64,000 bases of DNA, taken from NCBI GenBank assembly GCA_902785425.1, contig CACZYP010000015.1, forward strand, positions 62,001 through 126,000, given 5' to 3'. The stretch comes from an uncultured Ruminococcus sp. (lineage in GTDB: Bacteria > Bacillota > Clostridia > Oscillospirales > Acutalibacteraceae). This document shows positions 7,958-19,819 of the stretch, in pieces. Within the stretch, counting starts at the first letter, position 1, and the number at the start of each line of letters is the position of its first letter. Both the position numbers and the translations under genes were made by a program. Below the pieces are notes generated by a model. That model did not search any database and was not told where the DNA came from. It worked only from the letters and a program-made list of their open reading frames with translations.

Positions 7958-10555
7958 TTATTCCTCATCGGAAACATTGTTATCCTTATTCTCCTCGCTC
8001 TGCGCTTCTTTTGCTGCTTCGCTTGAAGTTTCGGTGTTTTCAGCGTCAGATACTTCCGTTTCTTCGTCGGTATCGTCGTCTTCCTTATCTTCATTAGGAG
8101 AACGTGCGATAGTTACGACCTTTGCGCCCTCGGCAAGCTTCATTACAGTAACGCCCTTGCTCGGTCTTGCGCATACTCTGATCGTATCAGCCTTTATCCT
8201 GATGATAGTACCGTTATCGGCAATAAGGATAATATCATCGTCGAGGTCTACTACCTTGATAGCGGCAACATTGCCGAACTTTCCTGCATGGTAGTTTATA
8301 AGACCCTTACCGCCTCTGTTCTGAACTCTGTAATCATCGCTCGGACTGAGTCTGCCGTAACCTGTCTCGGTTACGGTAAGCACGTAGCCGCCCTCTCTGA
8401 GTCTTGCCATACCTACGACCGTATCGCCCTCTGAAAGCTTCATAACATGAACGCCACGAGCCGTTCTGCCCATTGCACGGATATCCTGCTCGTTAAAGCG
8501 GATAGCATAGCCGTACTTTGTGGCAACGATAAGATCGTTTGAACCGTTCGTAAGGCGTACCCATGAAAGCTCGTCTCCCTCGTCAAGATCGAGCGCAATA
8601 AGTCCGCCCTTGCGGATAGACCTGAACTGGCTAAGCTCAACACGCTTGATAAAGCCGTTTTTCGTTACGAACACAAGGAACTTGCCCTCTTCCGGCTCGT
8701 CCTGCGATACCTTTATCATTGCGCTTACACGTTCACCCTCTTCAAGCGGGATAACGGAATTGATCTTCTCGCCCTTGCTCGTTCTGCTGCCTTCGTGTAC
8801 CTGGTAGCACTTGATACGGTAAGCCTTGCCTCGTGTTGTAAAGAACATTACGTAGTCGTGGCTGTTTATTACGAACATATCAACGGCTACATCATCATCG
8901 CTTCTTGCAACGCCTGCAATACCTCTGCCGCCTCTGCGCTGGAGCTTATATGTATCTGAATTGAGTCTCTTTATGTAACCCTTATCGGTGAGCGTAAGAA
9001 CGCACTCCTCACGTGGGATAAGGTCTTCGATATCGACCTCGCCGCTGACACTCATGATCTCCGTTCTGCGCTCGTCGCCGAACTTGTTGCGGATCTCCGT
9101 CACTTCGTCCTTTACGATGCCAAGCTTTCTCTGCTCACTGCCGAGAATATCATTAAGGTCTGCGATCTTGTCGTTGAGAGCAGATATCTCGTCCTCGATC
9201 TTTGTCTGTTCGAGATTAGTAAGCTGTACAAGTCTCATGTTGGCGATAGCCTGCGCCTGAATTTCGTCAAGCTCGAAGCGCTCCATAAGAGCAGCCTTAG
9301 CCGAAGAGGGATCTTTGCTGCTTCTTATAAGATGAACTACCTCGTCGATATTATCAAGCGCTATCTTCAAGCCCTCTAAAATATGGAGCCTGTCCTGAGC
9401 CTTTTTAAGCTCGAAGCGTGAGCGGCGTGTGATGATCTCGACCTGGAAATTGATGTACTGCTTGAGTATATCTTTGAGTTTCAGCACCTTCGGCTCGCCG
9501 TTTACGATAGCAAGCATGATGGCGCCGAACGTTACCTGCATCTGAGTGTAGCTGAAAAGCTGATTGAGAACGAGCTGCGGATTATACTCACGCTTAACGT
9601 CGATCTCGATGTGCATTCCGTTTCTGTCGGAATGGTCCTCTATATTGGAGATACCCTCGATCTTCTTGTCACGAACGTAGTCTGCGATAGCAAGAATGAG
9701 GTTTGCTTTGTTTACCTGGTAGGGAAGCTCGGAGACGATGATCTTCGATCTGCCGTTTTTCTCTTCCACGATCTCTGTTCTTGCACGAACGGTGATCTTT
9801 CCTCTGCCTGTAGCGTAAGTGGCTCTGATGCCGCTTCTGCCCATAATAAGGCCGCCCGTCGGGAAGTCGGGTCCTTTGATAAACTCCATTATCTCGTTAA
9901 GTCCCGAATTGGGGTCTTCATCATTGAGAATATCGGGGTTGTCGATAAGGTAGCAGATAGCGTCAACCGTCTCGCTGAGATTGTGCGGCGGAATATTTGT
10001 AGCCATACCTACGGCGATACCCGTACTGCCGTTTACAAGCAGATTCGGGAAACGTGTAGGCAGAACTGTAGGTTCTTTTCTTGTGTCGTCGTAGTTGGGA
10101 GCAAAATCGACAGTTTCCTTGTCGATGTCACGCAGCATCTCAACAGAGATCTTGCTCATACGAGACTCTGTATAACGGTAAGCAGCAGGCGGATCTCCGT
10201 CAACACTACCGAAGTTTCCGTGACCGTCTACAAGCGGATAGCGCATGCTGAAATCCTGCGCAAGACGAACGAGGGCATCATATACCGATGCGTCGCCGTG
10301 AGGGTGATACTTACCGAGCACGTCACCGACTGTGGTGGCGCACTTTTTGTAAGGCGAGGTAGGGAGAATGTTGTTCTCGTACTTCGCATAGAGTATTCTT
10401 CTGTGAACAGGCTTCAGACCGTCTCTGACGTCAGGAAGCGCACGGCTCACGATTACAGACATGGAGTAATCAAGAAACGATTTTCTCATTTCCTTATCCA
10501 GGTCTACATCAATTATTCTGCTTTGGGGTAATCCCTGATTTATTTCATTATCCAT
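7958..10555 (-). CDS. gyrA: DNA gyrase subunit A
   Basis: GyrA is the DNA-breakage and rejoining subunit of gyrase (A2B2), which introduces negative supercoils. The 865-residue protein has the catalytic tyrosine in AAYRYTE (Tyr128), the winged-helix segment [10 protein letters not shown], and a C-terminal beta-pinwheel. The pinwheel carries the GyrA box QRRGGRG, which separates it from ParC. At the site equivalent to E. coli Ser83, the quinolone-interaction residue, there is alanine ([10 protein letters not shown], Ala89). The last 45 residues are very acidic. The ATG at 10555 is preferred over a TTG at 10585 that overlaps the gyrB stop. It is the last gene of the leftward origin cluster and follows gyrB by 26 bases. 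Confidence 0.98.
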   Translation of the reverse strand: MDNEINQGLPQSRIIDVDLDKEMRKSFLDYSMSVIVSRALPDVRDGLKPVHRRILYAKYENNILPTSPYKKCATTVGDVLGKYHPHGDASVYDALVRLAQDFSMRYPLVDGHGNFGSVDGDPPAAYRYTESRMSKISVEMLRDIDKETVDFAPNYDDTRKEPTVLPTRFPNLLVNGSTGIAVGMATNIPPHNLSETVDAICYLIDNPDILNDEDPNSGLNEIMEFIKGPDFPTGGLIMGRSGIRATYATGRGKITVRARTEIVEEKNGRSKIIVSELPYQVNKANLILAIADYVRDKKIEGISNIEDHSDRNGMHIEIDVKREYNPQLVLNQLFSYTQMQVTFGAIMLAIVNGEPKVLKLKDILKQYINFQVEIITRRSRFELKKAQDRLHILEGLKIALDNIDEVVHLIRSSKDPSSAKAALMERFELDEIQAQAIANMRLVQLTNLEQTKIEDEISALNDKIADLNDILGSEQRKLGIVKDEVTEIRNKFGDERRTEIMSVSGEVDIEDLIPREECVLTLTDKGYIKRLNSDTYKLQRRGGRGIAGVARSDDDVAVDMFVINSHDYVMFFTTRGKAYRIKCYQVHEGSRTSKGEKINSVIPLEEGERVSAMIKVSQDEPEEGKFLVFVTKNGFIKRVELSQFRSIRKGGLIALDLDEGDELSWVRLTNGSNDLIVATKYGYAIRFNEQDIRAMGRTARGVHVMKLSEGDTVVGMARLREGGYVLTVTETGYGRLSPSDDYRVQNRGGKGLINYHAGKFGNVAAIKVVDLDDDIILIADNGTIIRIKADTIRVCARPSKGVTVMKLAEGAKVVTIARSPNEDKEDDDTDEETEVSDAENTETSSEAAKEAQSEENKDNNVSDEE

Positions 10556-10581
10556 TTTTGCCTCGTTTTCTGTCCAATGCG

Positions 10582-12597
<2,016 letters not shown>

Positions 12598-12600
12598 TTA

Positions 12601-13017
12601 TTATTTATCGAAGCTTGTGCCTTTTAACGGTTCTTCGTCAAAGAGCACATCGTCGTGTCTTATTTTTTTGTGTCTGTGTCTGTTTTTCTTGCGCTTCGGT
12701 TCGGGGTCTCGCTGACCCTCTATCTCGATAAGCGTTACCTTTAACGGCGTTAAGACCATAAATATTATCAGCGGCACCATAGTTGCTATAAGGTGGGGGA
12801 GCAGCGTTTTGTTGTTGCCGTGAAAGAACATCAGCGTATTGAGTGCAATCAGCATCAATACAAATATTGCTCCCATTTTTGCGCATGCCGCCTTATATTT
12901 TACCTTGGAGATCTTTTTGCAGCTTCGGCAGACATACTTTTTTTCGCCCATTACCGTGACGCTTCTCCCGTAGTCAAGCTTTTTTCCGCAGTATGGACAA
13001 ACGGGTAACTTCATCAT
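12601..13017 (-). CDS. Small zinc-ribbon membrane protein (paralogue of the next gene)
   Basis: The 138-residue protein has an N-terminal zinc ribbon (CPYCGKKL...CRSCKK, two CxxC pairs, residues 7-34), two membrane helices (about 47-66 and 74-92) and a basic, His/Lys/Arg-rich cytoplasmic tail. The layout repeats the first 110 residues of the 939-residue protein encoded just upstream, including the PL.VTLE/I-like segment after helix 2, so the pair arose by duplication. Function is unknown. Translation starts at the first of two adjacent ATGs (GAGGTAA upstream). The position between remB-recF and gyrB suggests co-expression with replication genes but not a role in replication. Confidence 0.75.
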   Translation of the reverse strand: MMKLPVCPYCGKKLDYGRSVTVMGEKKYVCRSCKKISKVKYKAACAKMGAIFVLMLIALNTLMFFHGNNKTLLPHLIATMVPLIIFMVLTPLKVTLIEIEGQRDPEPKRKKNRHRHKKIRHDDVLFDEEPLKGTSFDK

Positions 13018-13028
13018 TTTGAATTACC

Positions 13029-15848
13029 TCATTTATTGCCGAAATTATTCTTGCCGGAATGCTTTCTCTTCTTCTTTTTCTGAGAAACGCTCGATCTTAC
13101 GCTGCCTGTTTCTTTAAGGCTGCGTCCGCCTTTTCTTGAAGTACCGTTATCGTTCAGCTCATCCTGGCTGCGGCGAGCCTGCTCCATCTGCTCCTGTCTT
13201 ATCTGCTCGGCATTCTCTGCGCCCTTGTTGAGGCGTTCCTGATCCTGCTTTACAGTTTCGGGCTGCTGCTTATTCTTTCTGTCCTTGTTTTTCTTTTCGT
13301 TGTCACGCTCTATCTTCTCGGCGTTTGCCTTTTCGGAGATTATGCGGAGCTTATCGCTTTCTGTGATCTCTCTCGGCTTGTCGCTTACCATCGAGAAAAC
13401 TGCCTTTTCAGACTCTTCGAGCGTTTCCTGAGCCTTAACGGGATCAAAGACCTTTGTAAAAGACTTTACTTCTTCCTCGTTGTTTACAGTCTCTTCTGCT
13501 TTTTCTGTTTTTTCTTCTTTCGGCTCACGGGAAGGCTTTTCTTTGCTCTTTTTTTCAGTACCCTTGCTCTGAGCCTTATTTTTCTCTTTTTCCCTGCGTC
13601 TTGCTTCTTTTTCGGCAAGTCTGCGCTCACGCTGATCCTGCTCGTAAAGCTCGTCACGCTCCTGCTCGGTAGCCTCTACGATCTTTCTTTTGAGTTTCGC
13701 AAAGAAACCGTTGTTTGCGCTCTCAAGCTCTTTAAGCTCACGCTCCTCACGCTCTGCTTCAAGCTGAAGTCTGCGAGCCTCTGCCGCAGCACGGCGAGCC
13801 TCGTTCTGGCGCATTTTTTCTTCTGCTTCTTCCTGAGCTGCCTTTACGGCGTTCGGGAATTTCTTTTCGTAGCGTGAGATACTCTCTTCGTTTTCATCGG
13901 CAATTGCCTCTTCAAGAGTTTCCGCTTCATCGTCGCTGTCATCTTCCGTGCTTTCCTCGGGATCTTCGTCTTCTTCATCGACTTCGAATTCTTCTTCATC
14001 CTCTGAGATCTCTTCGGAATCTTCTTCGTTATTTTCTTCGGAATAGCTCGACGTCTGATACTCTTCGCTGTTCAGCTCTTCAAGGAAAGACTTTTCTTCT
14101 TCTTTCTCATCGTCGGAATAATCGACTTCAAAGCTTTCCTCTTCCTCGTCGTCTTCTTTGTCCTCTTTCTCGGGGATATATTCCACAGCACCCTCGGGAG
14201 CTTCGTTCTCGTCTTCGTCCTCGTCCTCTTCTTTTTCAAGAGTAAGTGCCGACTCGGGTTCCTTTTTATTATCTTCTTTTATCTCTTCGTTTTCGGAAGC
14301 TTTCTCTTCTTCTATTTCTTCCTCTTTTTCAAGAGTCTCCGAAGATTTTTCTTCTTCCTCTGCTTCTTCTTTATCTTCTTCAACGAGCGTAAACGACGGT
14401 TCGATCTCTTTTATTTCGTCTGCCTCTTCGTTTTCGGTCTCGTCTGTCTCTTCCGATACATCATCATCTTCTTCGGCTTCCGCAGCATTTTTCTTATCTG
14501 TTTCGCCGAAGCTCATCATATCATTGATCTCTTTTTCGATCTGCTGTTCTGCAAGCTTAAGATCGCTCACATACTCTTCGTCGTTTTCTTCTTCCTGCTC
14601 GTCCTCTTCTTCGGTTGCTTCGTCAGTGATCTCTTCGGGAGCTTTATCTTCCGTTTCAGCTTTTCCGGACTCTTCCTTTGTCTCAACGTAAATTACGCTG
14701 CCCTCGGGCTGATAATCAAAAAGATCGCCTGATTTTTTCTGCTCGGGTTCTTCTGCCTTTTTCTCTTTGGCAGAAGTCTCCTCCTCTGCTGTTTTGCCGA
14801 ATTCTTTCTCCTCTTCATCTGTGGGAGCGGAATCAAAGAAGTTGAGTATTTCTTCCTCTTCGCCGTCGTTTTCGGGAGCTTTTACTTCCTCCAGAACGAA
14901 AATATCAACGTGTATCTCTTCGCCTGTTTCCGGGAAGTATACATAGTCTACTTCCGTTGTCTTTGTAAGCTTATGATACACGGGAACGGGCGCTTTGTAA
15001 GCGGAAGCTCCCGCAAAAGAGCTGTCTGCCTCGTCTTCTTCAAAGAATGTCTCTTCTTCATCTTCAAAAGCGGAGCTGCTGTAAACGTCCTCTATTTTAT
15101 TCTGCGGCTGAGTATACTGCGGCTCGGAGAAAATATCTTCTTTGCTTTCATCAAATGTATCGTCAGCTGCGGTATCGCTGCCGTAGCTTCCCATAACGCT
15201 CCACGACTGATTCTTTTCATCGTCGTTATCGCTGTTATCTTCGTATGTTTCGGAAGAAGCCTTCGGTTTGCTCTGCTGCTCCTCCTCGTCATCGTCTACT
15301 ATAACATATGTCTTTATAAAATTGCTGAATTTGTCTTTAAATGAATTTCCCTGTTTAGCCATATCGGTCTGCTCTCCTTGCTTTGAGGCGTTTCTTTTCT
15401 TCTCTTTTTCTTTATCTTCTTTTTTATTATCGCCTTTGTCAGATGTTTTTTGTTGTTTGACCTGTTGCTTAGACTGTTTTTTAGCCTGCTGCTTCGCTGC
15501 TTTTTTCGCCGATTTTTTCGCAACAGGCGTTCTTGCCGTAATACCGTTTATCGGTTCGAGGGTAAAATACAGCGGAGTCAGGAAAAAGAACACCGCAAAC
15601 GGGATAAGAACCAGAATACATGCCGGCAGGATATTTTTTATTATATTCAGCTTGAATAAGAGCAATGCGACCCCCACCGCCGCAGCCAGAACGGCGGCAG
15701 TCGGGATATATATTTTCCTGCTGTACGAAATAGTGGAATTTTTGTTGCAGCCCGGGCAGGTGTGCTCGCCGTTTTGCAGCTCCGACAAAGCACCTAAATA
15801 CGAGACCTCTTTGCCGCAATAAGGGCACCTTCTTATATTCTTAGCCAT
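13029..15848 (-). CDS. Zinc-ribbon membrane protein with a very long acidic tail
   Basis: The protein has 939 residues. In order: a zinc ribbon (CPYCGKE...CPGCNKN, residues 8-36); two membrane helices (48-66, 72-91); a Lys/Ala/Gln-rich basic linker (108-170); a highly acidic Glu/Asp/Ser region (about 190-650); and a strongly charged Arg/Glu/Lys coiled-coil-like region (660-850) ending in a basic tail. I recognise no enzyme domain. The charge blocks resemble cytoplasmic scaffold proteins anchored to the membrane, but that is inference. The ATG follows GAGGGATAAT. It is a paralogue of the 138-residue protein downstream, 11 bases away. The low-complexity sequence could vary in length between strains. 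Confidence 0.75.
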   Translation of the reverse strand: MAKNIRRCPYCGKEVSYLGALSELQNGEHTCPGCNKNSTISYSRKIYIPTAAVLAAAVGVALLLFKLNIIKNILPACILVLIPFAVFFFLTPLYFTLEPINGITARTPVAKKSAKKAAKQQAKKQSKQQVKQQKTSDKGDNKKEDKEKEKKRNASKQGEQTDMAKQGNSFKDKFSNFIKTYVIVDDDEEEQQSKPKASSETYEDNSDNDDEKNQSWSVMGSYGSDTAADDTFDESKEDIFSEPQYTQPQNKIEDVYSSSAFEDEEETFFEEDEADSSFAGASAYKAPVPVYHKLTKTTEVDYVYFPETGEEIHVDIFVLEEVKAPENDGEEEEILNFFDSAPTDEEEKEFGKTAEEETSAKEKKAEEPEQKKSGDLFDYQPEGSVIYVETKEESGKAETEDKAPEEITDEATEEEDEQEEENDEEYVSDLKLAEQQIEKEINDMMSFGETDKKNAAEAEEDDDVSEETDETENEEADEIKEIEPSFTLVEEDKEEAEEEEKSSETLEKEEEIEEEKASENEEIKEDNKKEPESALTLEKEEDEDEDENEAPEGAVEYIPEKEDKEDDEEEESFEVDYSDDEKEEEKSFLEELNSEEYQTSSYSEENNEEDSEEISEDEEEFEVDEEDEDPEESTEDDSDDEAETLEEAIADENEESISRYEKKFPNAVKAAQEEAEEKMRQNEARRAAAEARRLQLEAEREERELKELESANNGFFAKLKRKIVEATEQERDELYEQDQRERRLAEKEARRREKEKNKAQSKGTEKKSKEKPSREPKEEKTEKAEETVNNEEEVKSFTKVFDPVKAQETLEESEKAVFSMVSDKPREITESDKLRIISEKANAEKIERDNEKKNKDRKNKQQPETVKQDQERLNKGAENAEQIRQEQMEQARRSQDELNDNGTSRKGGRSLKETGSVRSSVSQKKKKRKHSGKNNFGNK

Positions 15849-15890
15849 ATTATCCCTCGTTATGACAATATAAATGCTATTATGATCTTA

Positions 15891-16145
15891 TCAATAATCT
15901 GATGTATATCTTTTCAGAAGCGTCTGAGACGAGAGCTGACTTATATAAACCGTTATCTCGCCGCCCTCCATTGCTGTTACAAACGATTTTGGAAGCTCGC
16001 TTGAAACAGTTACAACACGCCCCTGCTTTTCGGCTATCGCCAGATAATTTCTTGTGTTTTTTGACACTGTAGAGGTGTCAAGATCGAATATCCCGATGAT
16101 ATTTTCCTTAAGGATAACAACATCCGAACCGAGATGCAGATACAT
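15891..16145 (-). CDS. remB: RemB-type extracellular matrix regulator (DUF370)
   Basis: This 84-residue protein aligns by eye over its full length with Bacillus RemB/YaaB: MYLHLGSDVVILKENIIGIFD, then TSTVSKNTRNYL, and a C-terminal ITVYISQLSSQTLLKR. RemA-like proteins are DNA-binding activators that form rings and wrap DNA. RemB, encoded next to recF, contributes to matrix gene control in Bacillus. The same recF-remB-gyrB order holds here, with the two zinc-ribbon genes inserted before gyrB. The ribosome site is AGAGGTC. Confidence 0.9.
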   Translation of the reverse strand: MYLHLGSDVVILKENIIGIFDLDTSTVSKNTRNYLAIAEKQGRVVTVSSELPKSFVTAMEGGEITVYISQLSSQTLLKRYTSDY

Positions 16146-16290
16146 AACAGACCTCTTTGCTCACAATGCCCGTAATTCACCGTAAAATGCGCTGTAACGG
16201 GACTTTGCTCAAAATAATATAAAAGTTCAATCTACATTATAACACATCTAAAAGCCCTTGTGGGCGATTCTGTGAAATTTTAATAGTTTA

Positions 16291-17400
16291 TTAATAATTT
16301 TCCGAAGCGATACGTCCGTTTTCTATGTGAAACAGTTTTCCGCTTCTCAGTCTCTCTACCGATGCAGCGTCACAGCACGTTATGAACACCTGTCGGTCAT
16401 TGAGTTCGTTTAAAAGAAATTCCTGCCTTTTGGGGTCAAGCTCACTGAGAACATCATCAAGAAGAACTATAGGCTCTTCCGATACGGCTATTCTGATAAG
16501 CTCCTCTTCGGCTATCTTCATCGATAAAACGCAGCTTCGCTGCTGCCCCTGCGAACCGTACATGCGAACGCTCAGACCGTTTATCTTGATGTCGATATCG
16601 TCTCTGTGAGGGCCGAAGCTCGTGCTTCCCGAAGCTATATCTTCTTTTCTGTTTTCGTTGAGATACGATAGCATGAACTCACGCACCGATTCAAGCTTTC
16701 CGCACCGATCCTCAGGTACAGAGCAGGCATACTCTATCGAAAGCTTTTCCTTGCCGTCTGATATCCCGTCATGGTAATGACCGGCGCACTCGCAAAGCCT
16801 GCTTATATATTTCATTCGTGTGCGCATAACAGATGCACCGAGAACGCTCAGCCTGTAATCCCATGCGTCGAGCGTACCCGATAATTCTGAATGATAGGGG
16901 ATATCCTTGAGCAAAGCATTTCTTTGCTTTAAAGTCCTGCTGTATTCAAGCAAAGTATCCCTGAAACTCGGCTTTATCTGGCAAACAGCACCGTCGATAA
17001 AGCTTCTGCGCTCATTGGGACTTCCCTTTACAAGCGATAAATGCTCGGGCGAAAACACAACGGCGCACAGCTTTCCGAGCAGCGCCGAAGACGAAGGCTG
17101 CTTTATATCGTTTATAAAAGCCTCTTTTTTACCCGGAGCAAATGAAAGCGCAGCCGTCTGATCCCGTCCTTCCGAGAAAAAGCCTGCGTTTATCCTTGCA
17201 GCTTCCTTGCCGAATCCGATAAATTCGGCGTCCCTGGCGCCACGAAAGCTTTTATTTCCGCTCAGAAGCCATACAGCTTCAATAAGATTAGTTTTGCCCT
17301 GCGCATTTGTGCCGTAGAAGACGTTCACGCCGGGGCAGGGCTTTATCTCGCCGTCTTCAAGATTGCGAAAGCCCTCGAAGCTCAGCGATGTCACATTCAT
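16291..17400 (-). CDS. recF: DNA replication and repair protein RecF
   Basis: RecF is an SMC-like ATPase that helps load RecA at single-strand gaps. The 369-residue protein has Walker [14 protein letters not shown] (residues 33-45), the ABC-type signature GSQGQQRS, and Walker [14 protein letters not shown] followed by the D-loop region. The ATG at 17400 overlaps the TGA of the S4-domain gene (ATGA), a classic translational coupling. A GTG start nine bases earlier is therefore unlikely. It belongs to the dnaA-dnaN-yaaA-recF order conserved in Firmicutes. Confidence 0.97.
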   Translation of the reverse strand: MNVTSLSFEGFRNLEDGEIKPCPGVNVFYGTNAQGKTNLIEAVWLLSGNKSFRGARDAEFIGFGKEAARINAGFFSEGRDQTAALSFAPGKKEAFINDIKQPSSSALLGKLCAVVFSPEHLSLVKGSPNERRSFIDGAVCQIKPSFRDTLLEYSRTLKQRNALLKDIPYHSELSGTLDAWDYRLSVLGASVMRTRMKYISRLCECAGHYHDGISDGKEKLSIEYACSVPEDRCGKLESVREFMLSYLNENRKEDIASGSTSFGPHRDDIDIKINGLSVRMYGSQGQQRSCVLSMKIAEEELIRIAVSEEPIVLLDDVLSELDPKRQEFLLNELNDRQVFITCCDAASVERLRSGKLFHIENGRIASENY

Positions 17401-17612
17401 TTTGCACACACCTCAAGAACGATCCCGGTGCATTCGGCGGTATCGCCTGCACGCATCTTTTTTCCTCTCATGGTGCAGACCTCGCCGTTTACCTTAACTC
17501 CGCCGTTCTGCACAAGAAGCTTAGCCTGACCGCCTGTACCGAAGCCGCCCATTTTAAGGAGACTGTCAAGCTTTATATATTCGGTATCAATATATATTTT
17601 TTCTGTTTTCAA
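17397..17612 (-). CDS. yaaA: S4-domain RNA-binding protein YaaA/YlxM-like
   Basis: This is a 71-residue S4-domain protein: [20 protein letters not shown], then [17 protein letters not shown]. It corresponds to the small S4 protein always found between dnaN and recF in Firmicutes, with a probable role in ribosome or RNA binding. I start it at a TTG (17612), because GGAGG lies 7 bases upstream and homologues begin just before the IDTE.I.L segment. The longer reading from an ATG at 17702 runs into a type A repeat and is not real coding. It is coupled to recF by a 4-base overlap. Confidence 0.85.
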   Translation of the reverse strand: MKTEKIYIDTEYIKLDSLLKMGGFGTGGQAKLLVQNGGVKVNGEVCTMRGKKMRAGDTAECTGIVLEVCAK

Positions 17613-17659
17613 AATAGTACCTCCGCCAATAAAAAAATAAATTCGCCTTAACCATTCCG

Positions 17660-17816
17660 GAAGTTTTTGTCCCGCTTTTTTCAAAAAGCGGGCGGGTTGC
17701 AAGGGCAGAGCCCTTGCCCGCCGGAGGCATGGTTTAGCCCTTTTAGGGGTGAATTCTTAAAAAAGTCCGGTGGACTGTTTTAAGAAGAGGGGCATTTTGG
17801 CAGAAAATGCCCCTAA
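17660..17816 (-). repeat. Type A hairpin-array repeat, copy 1 (minus orientation)
   Basis: Read on the minus strand it shows, in order: hairpin 2 (GGGGCATTTT-ctgcc-AAAATGCCCC), hairpin 3 (CTTAAAACAGTCC-acc-GGACTTTTTTAAG), hairpin 4 (GGGCAAGGGC-tct-GCCCTTGC) and hairpin 5 (CCCGCTTTTT-ga-AAAAAGCGGG, then CAAAAACTT). Hairpin 1 of the other copies is absent. It fills the dnaN-yaaA gap. Confidence 0.8.
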
Positions 17817-17842
17817 GATCCTGCTTGCACCAAAGTTTTCTC

Positions 17843-17889
17843 GCAAGCTTTTTTGAAAAAAAGCTTGGCAAAAAACTTTCGGCAGTGCA
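17843..17889 (+). repeat. Solo terminal hairpin module, variant stem
   Basis: AAGCTTTTTT-ga-AAAAAAAGCTT followed by GGCAAAAAACTTTCGGC matches the last module of the type A/B repeats with a different but still complementary stem. A partial second unit (GCAAGCTTGGCAAAAAACTT) follows at 17951-17985. The rest of the gap 17613-18008 holds no gene. Confidence 0.6.
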
Positions 17890-18008
17890 CCGATTTTACT
17901 TTTTATAAAAACTAAAAAATGAGCACATCATGCCGGCAGGCGCTTGCCTGCAAGCTTGGCAAAAAACTTTTGGCTGTGCTTATATGCAACGCTTTATTCG
18001 CAACGATA

Positions 18009-19103
18009 TTATATTCTCATCGGAACTACCAGCACAATAAAGCTGTCGCCGCTTGTCGGAAGTATCTTAAGCGGACGGTTCGGCCCATTGAATTCAAAAC
18101 AAAGCATGTCCGACTCAATGTTCTTTACCGCATCAAGCATATATCTGTTGTTGAAGCCTATCTCAAGCTCTTCACCGCTGTAATCGGTCTCGATAAAGTC
18201 GTTTGCTTTACCGAGTGCTGTTGTACAGAAAAGCTTCATTCCCTCGTCTGCTACAACAAGGTGAACAGGCTGCTGCATCTTATCGCTCGTCATGAGCGAC
18301 ATTCTTTCAAGTGAATTTATGATACGGTTTGCTTCTATTGTAAGCGAGGTGGTTGTTCCGTTAGGGATAGTTGCTCTGTAATCAACGTACTTGCCCTCTA
18401 TAAGTCTCGAAACAACTGAATAATTGTCCACTTTGAATACAACATGCTTCTTGCCGAGAGCTACCGTAACAACAGCTTCATCGTCTGCCGCTATTTTAAG
18501 AAGCTCTGCAAGCGTCTTTTTCGGAAGAATGAAATCGAATTTCTCTTCCGTGTCGATTTTTTCTCGTCTTACCGACATTCTGAACCCATCTATGGAAACG
18601 ATGTTCAGAAATCCGTTGTCGGCGTCAAAGTATGAGCCCATCAATGCAGGCTTTGCCGGATTATCGGAGATAGCATAGAAGGTATCTCTTATCATGCTTT
18701 TGAGCATGCCTGCTTCGATGTCGAATGTACGAAGCGTATCAAAGCTCGGAAGCTCCGGATACTCGTCGGGAGTCATGCCTACAAGCTGGAACTCTGCCGG
18801 TTCGGAGGTTACGGTTGTGATGAGCTTTTCATCGTTTTCGATAGTTACTGTGTTGTTCGGCATACGCTTTGTCATTTCCGCAAACAGATGAGCGCTTAAA
18901 ACGATGTCGCCTTCTTCTATAACTGTAGCGGGGACAGTGGTGGTTATGCCTATATCAAGATCATATCCGCAAAGAGTAGCTTCGCTGCCGTGCAGCTTAA
19001 GAAGGATGCCCTCTAATGCCGGATTGGAGCTTTTGCTCGATACAGCACGCTGAACAGTCGTTACTGCCGCTACAAGCTCCTTTTGATTGAATGCTGCCTT
19101 CAT
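18009..19103 (-). CDS. dnaN: DNA polymerase III beta sliding clamp
   Basis: DnaN is the ring-shaped processivity factor of the replicative polymerase. The 364-residue protein shows the three-fold repeat of the clamp: MKAAFNQKELVAAVTTVQRAVSSKSS at the start (read here as two overlapping motifs), GIL...GYDLDIGI, and a C-terminal PTSGDSFIVLVVPMRI. That C-terminus matches the usual YL(V/I)(M/L)P(M/V)R(I/L) ending, which forms part of the clamp-loader and polymerase binding pocket. The ribosome site GGAAGGA lies upstream. It follows dnaA after a 716-base gap that contains the unwinding part of the origin. Confidence 0.97.
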   Translation of the reverse strand: MKAAFNQKELVAAVTTVQRAVSSKSSNPALEGILLKLHGSEATLCGYDLDIGITTTVPATVIEEGDIVLSAHLFAEMTKRMPNNTVTIENDEKLITTVTSEPAEFQLVGMTPDEYPELPSFDTLRTFDIEAGMLKSMIRDTFYAISDNPAKPALMGSYFDADNGFLNIVSIDGFRMSVRREKIDTEEKFDFILPKKTLAELLKIAADDEAVVTVALGKKHVVFKVDNYSVVSRLIEGKYVDYRATIPNGTTTSLTIEANRIINSLERMSLMTSDKMQQPVHLVVADEGMKLFCTTALGKANDFIETDYSGEELEIGFNNRYMLDAVKNIESDMLCFEFNGPNRPLKILPTSGDSFIVLVVPMRI

Positions 19104-19238
19104 GTGTTGTGTCCTTCCTGTAATTATATCACGTTCTGTTATACATCACTTACCGTCCGCACTGCTTGTTCGTTTTTGAGACACGCCCTGAGTTAGTTGA
19201 GACTTATTCAGCGGACGGGAGCGAAGCTCTTTATTTAA

Positions 19239-19290
19239 AGAGAATAGTATAATATATATATATAGTAGTAGTAGTAGGGAGTGTGAAAAA
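19239..19290. other. oriC unwinding element: DnaA box, DnaA trios, AT-rich tract
   Basis: On the minus strand the order is DnaA box TTTTTCACA (19282-19290), a short GC-rich spacer CTCCC, five uninterrupted trios (19263-19277; TAG repeats on the plus strand), then an alternating TATATA tract to about 19239. This is the box-spacer-trio-DUE architecture described for the Bacillus subtilis basal unwinding system, in the same place (dnaA-dnaN gap). Assignment as the strand-opening site is inference from that match. Confidence 0.8.
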
Positions 19291-19341
19291 GTTGAAAAGG
19301 TGTCAAAAACCGCTCGCAGCTTCAGGAAACAGATTCTCACG

Positions 19342-19418
19342 GTTTTTCACCGGTATTAACCTGATTAACATTACTTTTGTTGTGCTTGTGGAAAAGTATA
19401 GTAAGTCGTTGTGGAATG
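19342..19418. other. DnaA-box cluster in the dnaA-dnaN gap
   Basis: TGTGGAAAA at 19387-19395 fits the box consensus (complement TTTTCCACA). Near-matches lie at 19342-19350 (TTTTTCACC) and 19410-19418 (TGTGGAATG). The cluster sits 100 bases from the trio element. Confidence 0.6.
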
Positions 19419-19594
19419 TTAAGGAAAAGTGGAAAAGATAATTCAGAGAGGATCGAACAGAATATGAATAATCTTTGAATGAAAAGTGTTTTTAGATCCT
19501 GAAAAACATGTCACTTTGGTGCTGTATATTACAGAGAGTAATATAATTGTAATGCTTTCCTTATTAATATAAGAGCAAAGAGCTTTGCGTTATG

Positions 19595-19806
19595 TATGCT
19601 CGGCTTTTTACGCTGTGGTCCGGTGCATTGGCTGCGCCTCGCACCTGCTTTGGGTTGGCTCACAGTTACGTTTTGTGCTTCGCACGCTTATTTTTTATTG
19701 CTCTTATTCTGCTTTTCTTATAATTTCAACTTTTTTCGGGGCTGCTCGCCCCGAACCCTCGGCCGCTTTTTTGTAAAAAAGCGGCGCAAAAAACTTTCGG
19801 CTGTGG
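19595..19806 (+). repeat. Type B structured repeat, copy 1
   Basis: It contains GGTGC-attggctgcgcctc-GCACC, a GTGC-ttc-GCAC hairpin, TTCGGGGC-tgct-cGCCCCGAA, and the terminal GCCGCTTTTTT-gt-AAAAAAGCGGC followed by GCAAAAAACTTTCGGC. Homologous copies lie on the minus strand at 36378-36580 and 57645-57838. It directly follows dnaA in the direction opposite to dnaA transcription. Confidence 0.75.
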
Positions 19807-19819
19807 TAAATATGCCTTT

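Noticed and set aside
9611..10531. 306-codon plus-strand frame opposite gyrA
   Set aside because: It lies wholly antisense to conserved gyrA codons and shows no recognisable motif or start signal.
14158..14691. Ser-rich 177-codon frame opposite the acidic zinc-ribbon protein
   Set aside because: Poly-Ser is simply the complement of Glu/Asp codons in the real gene.
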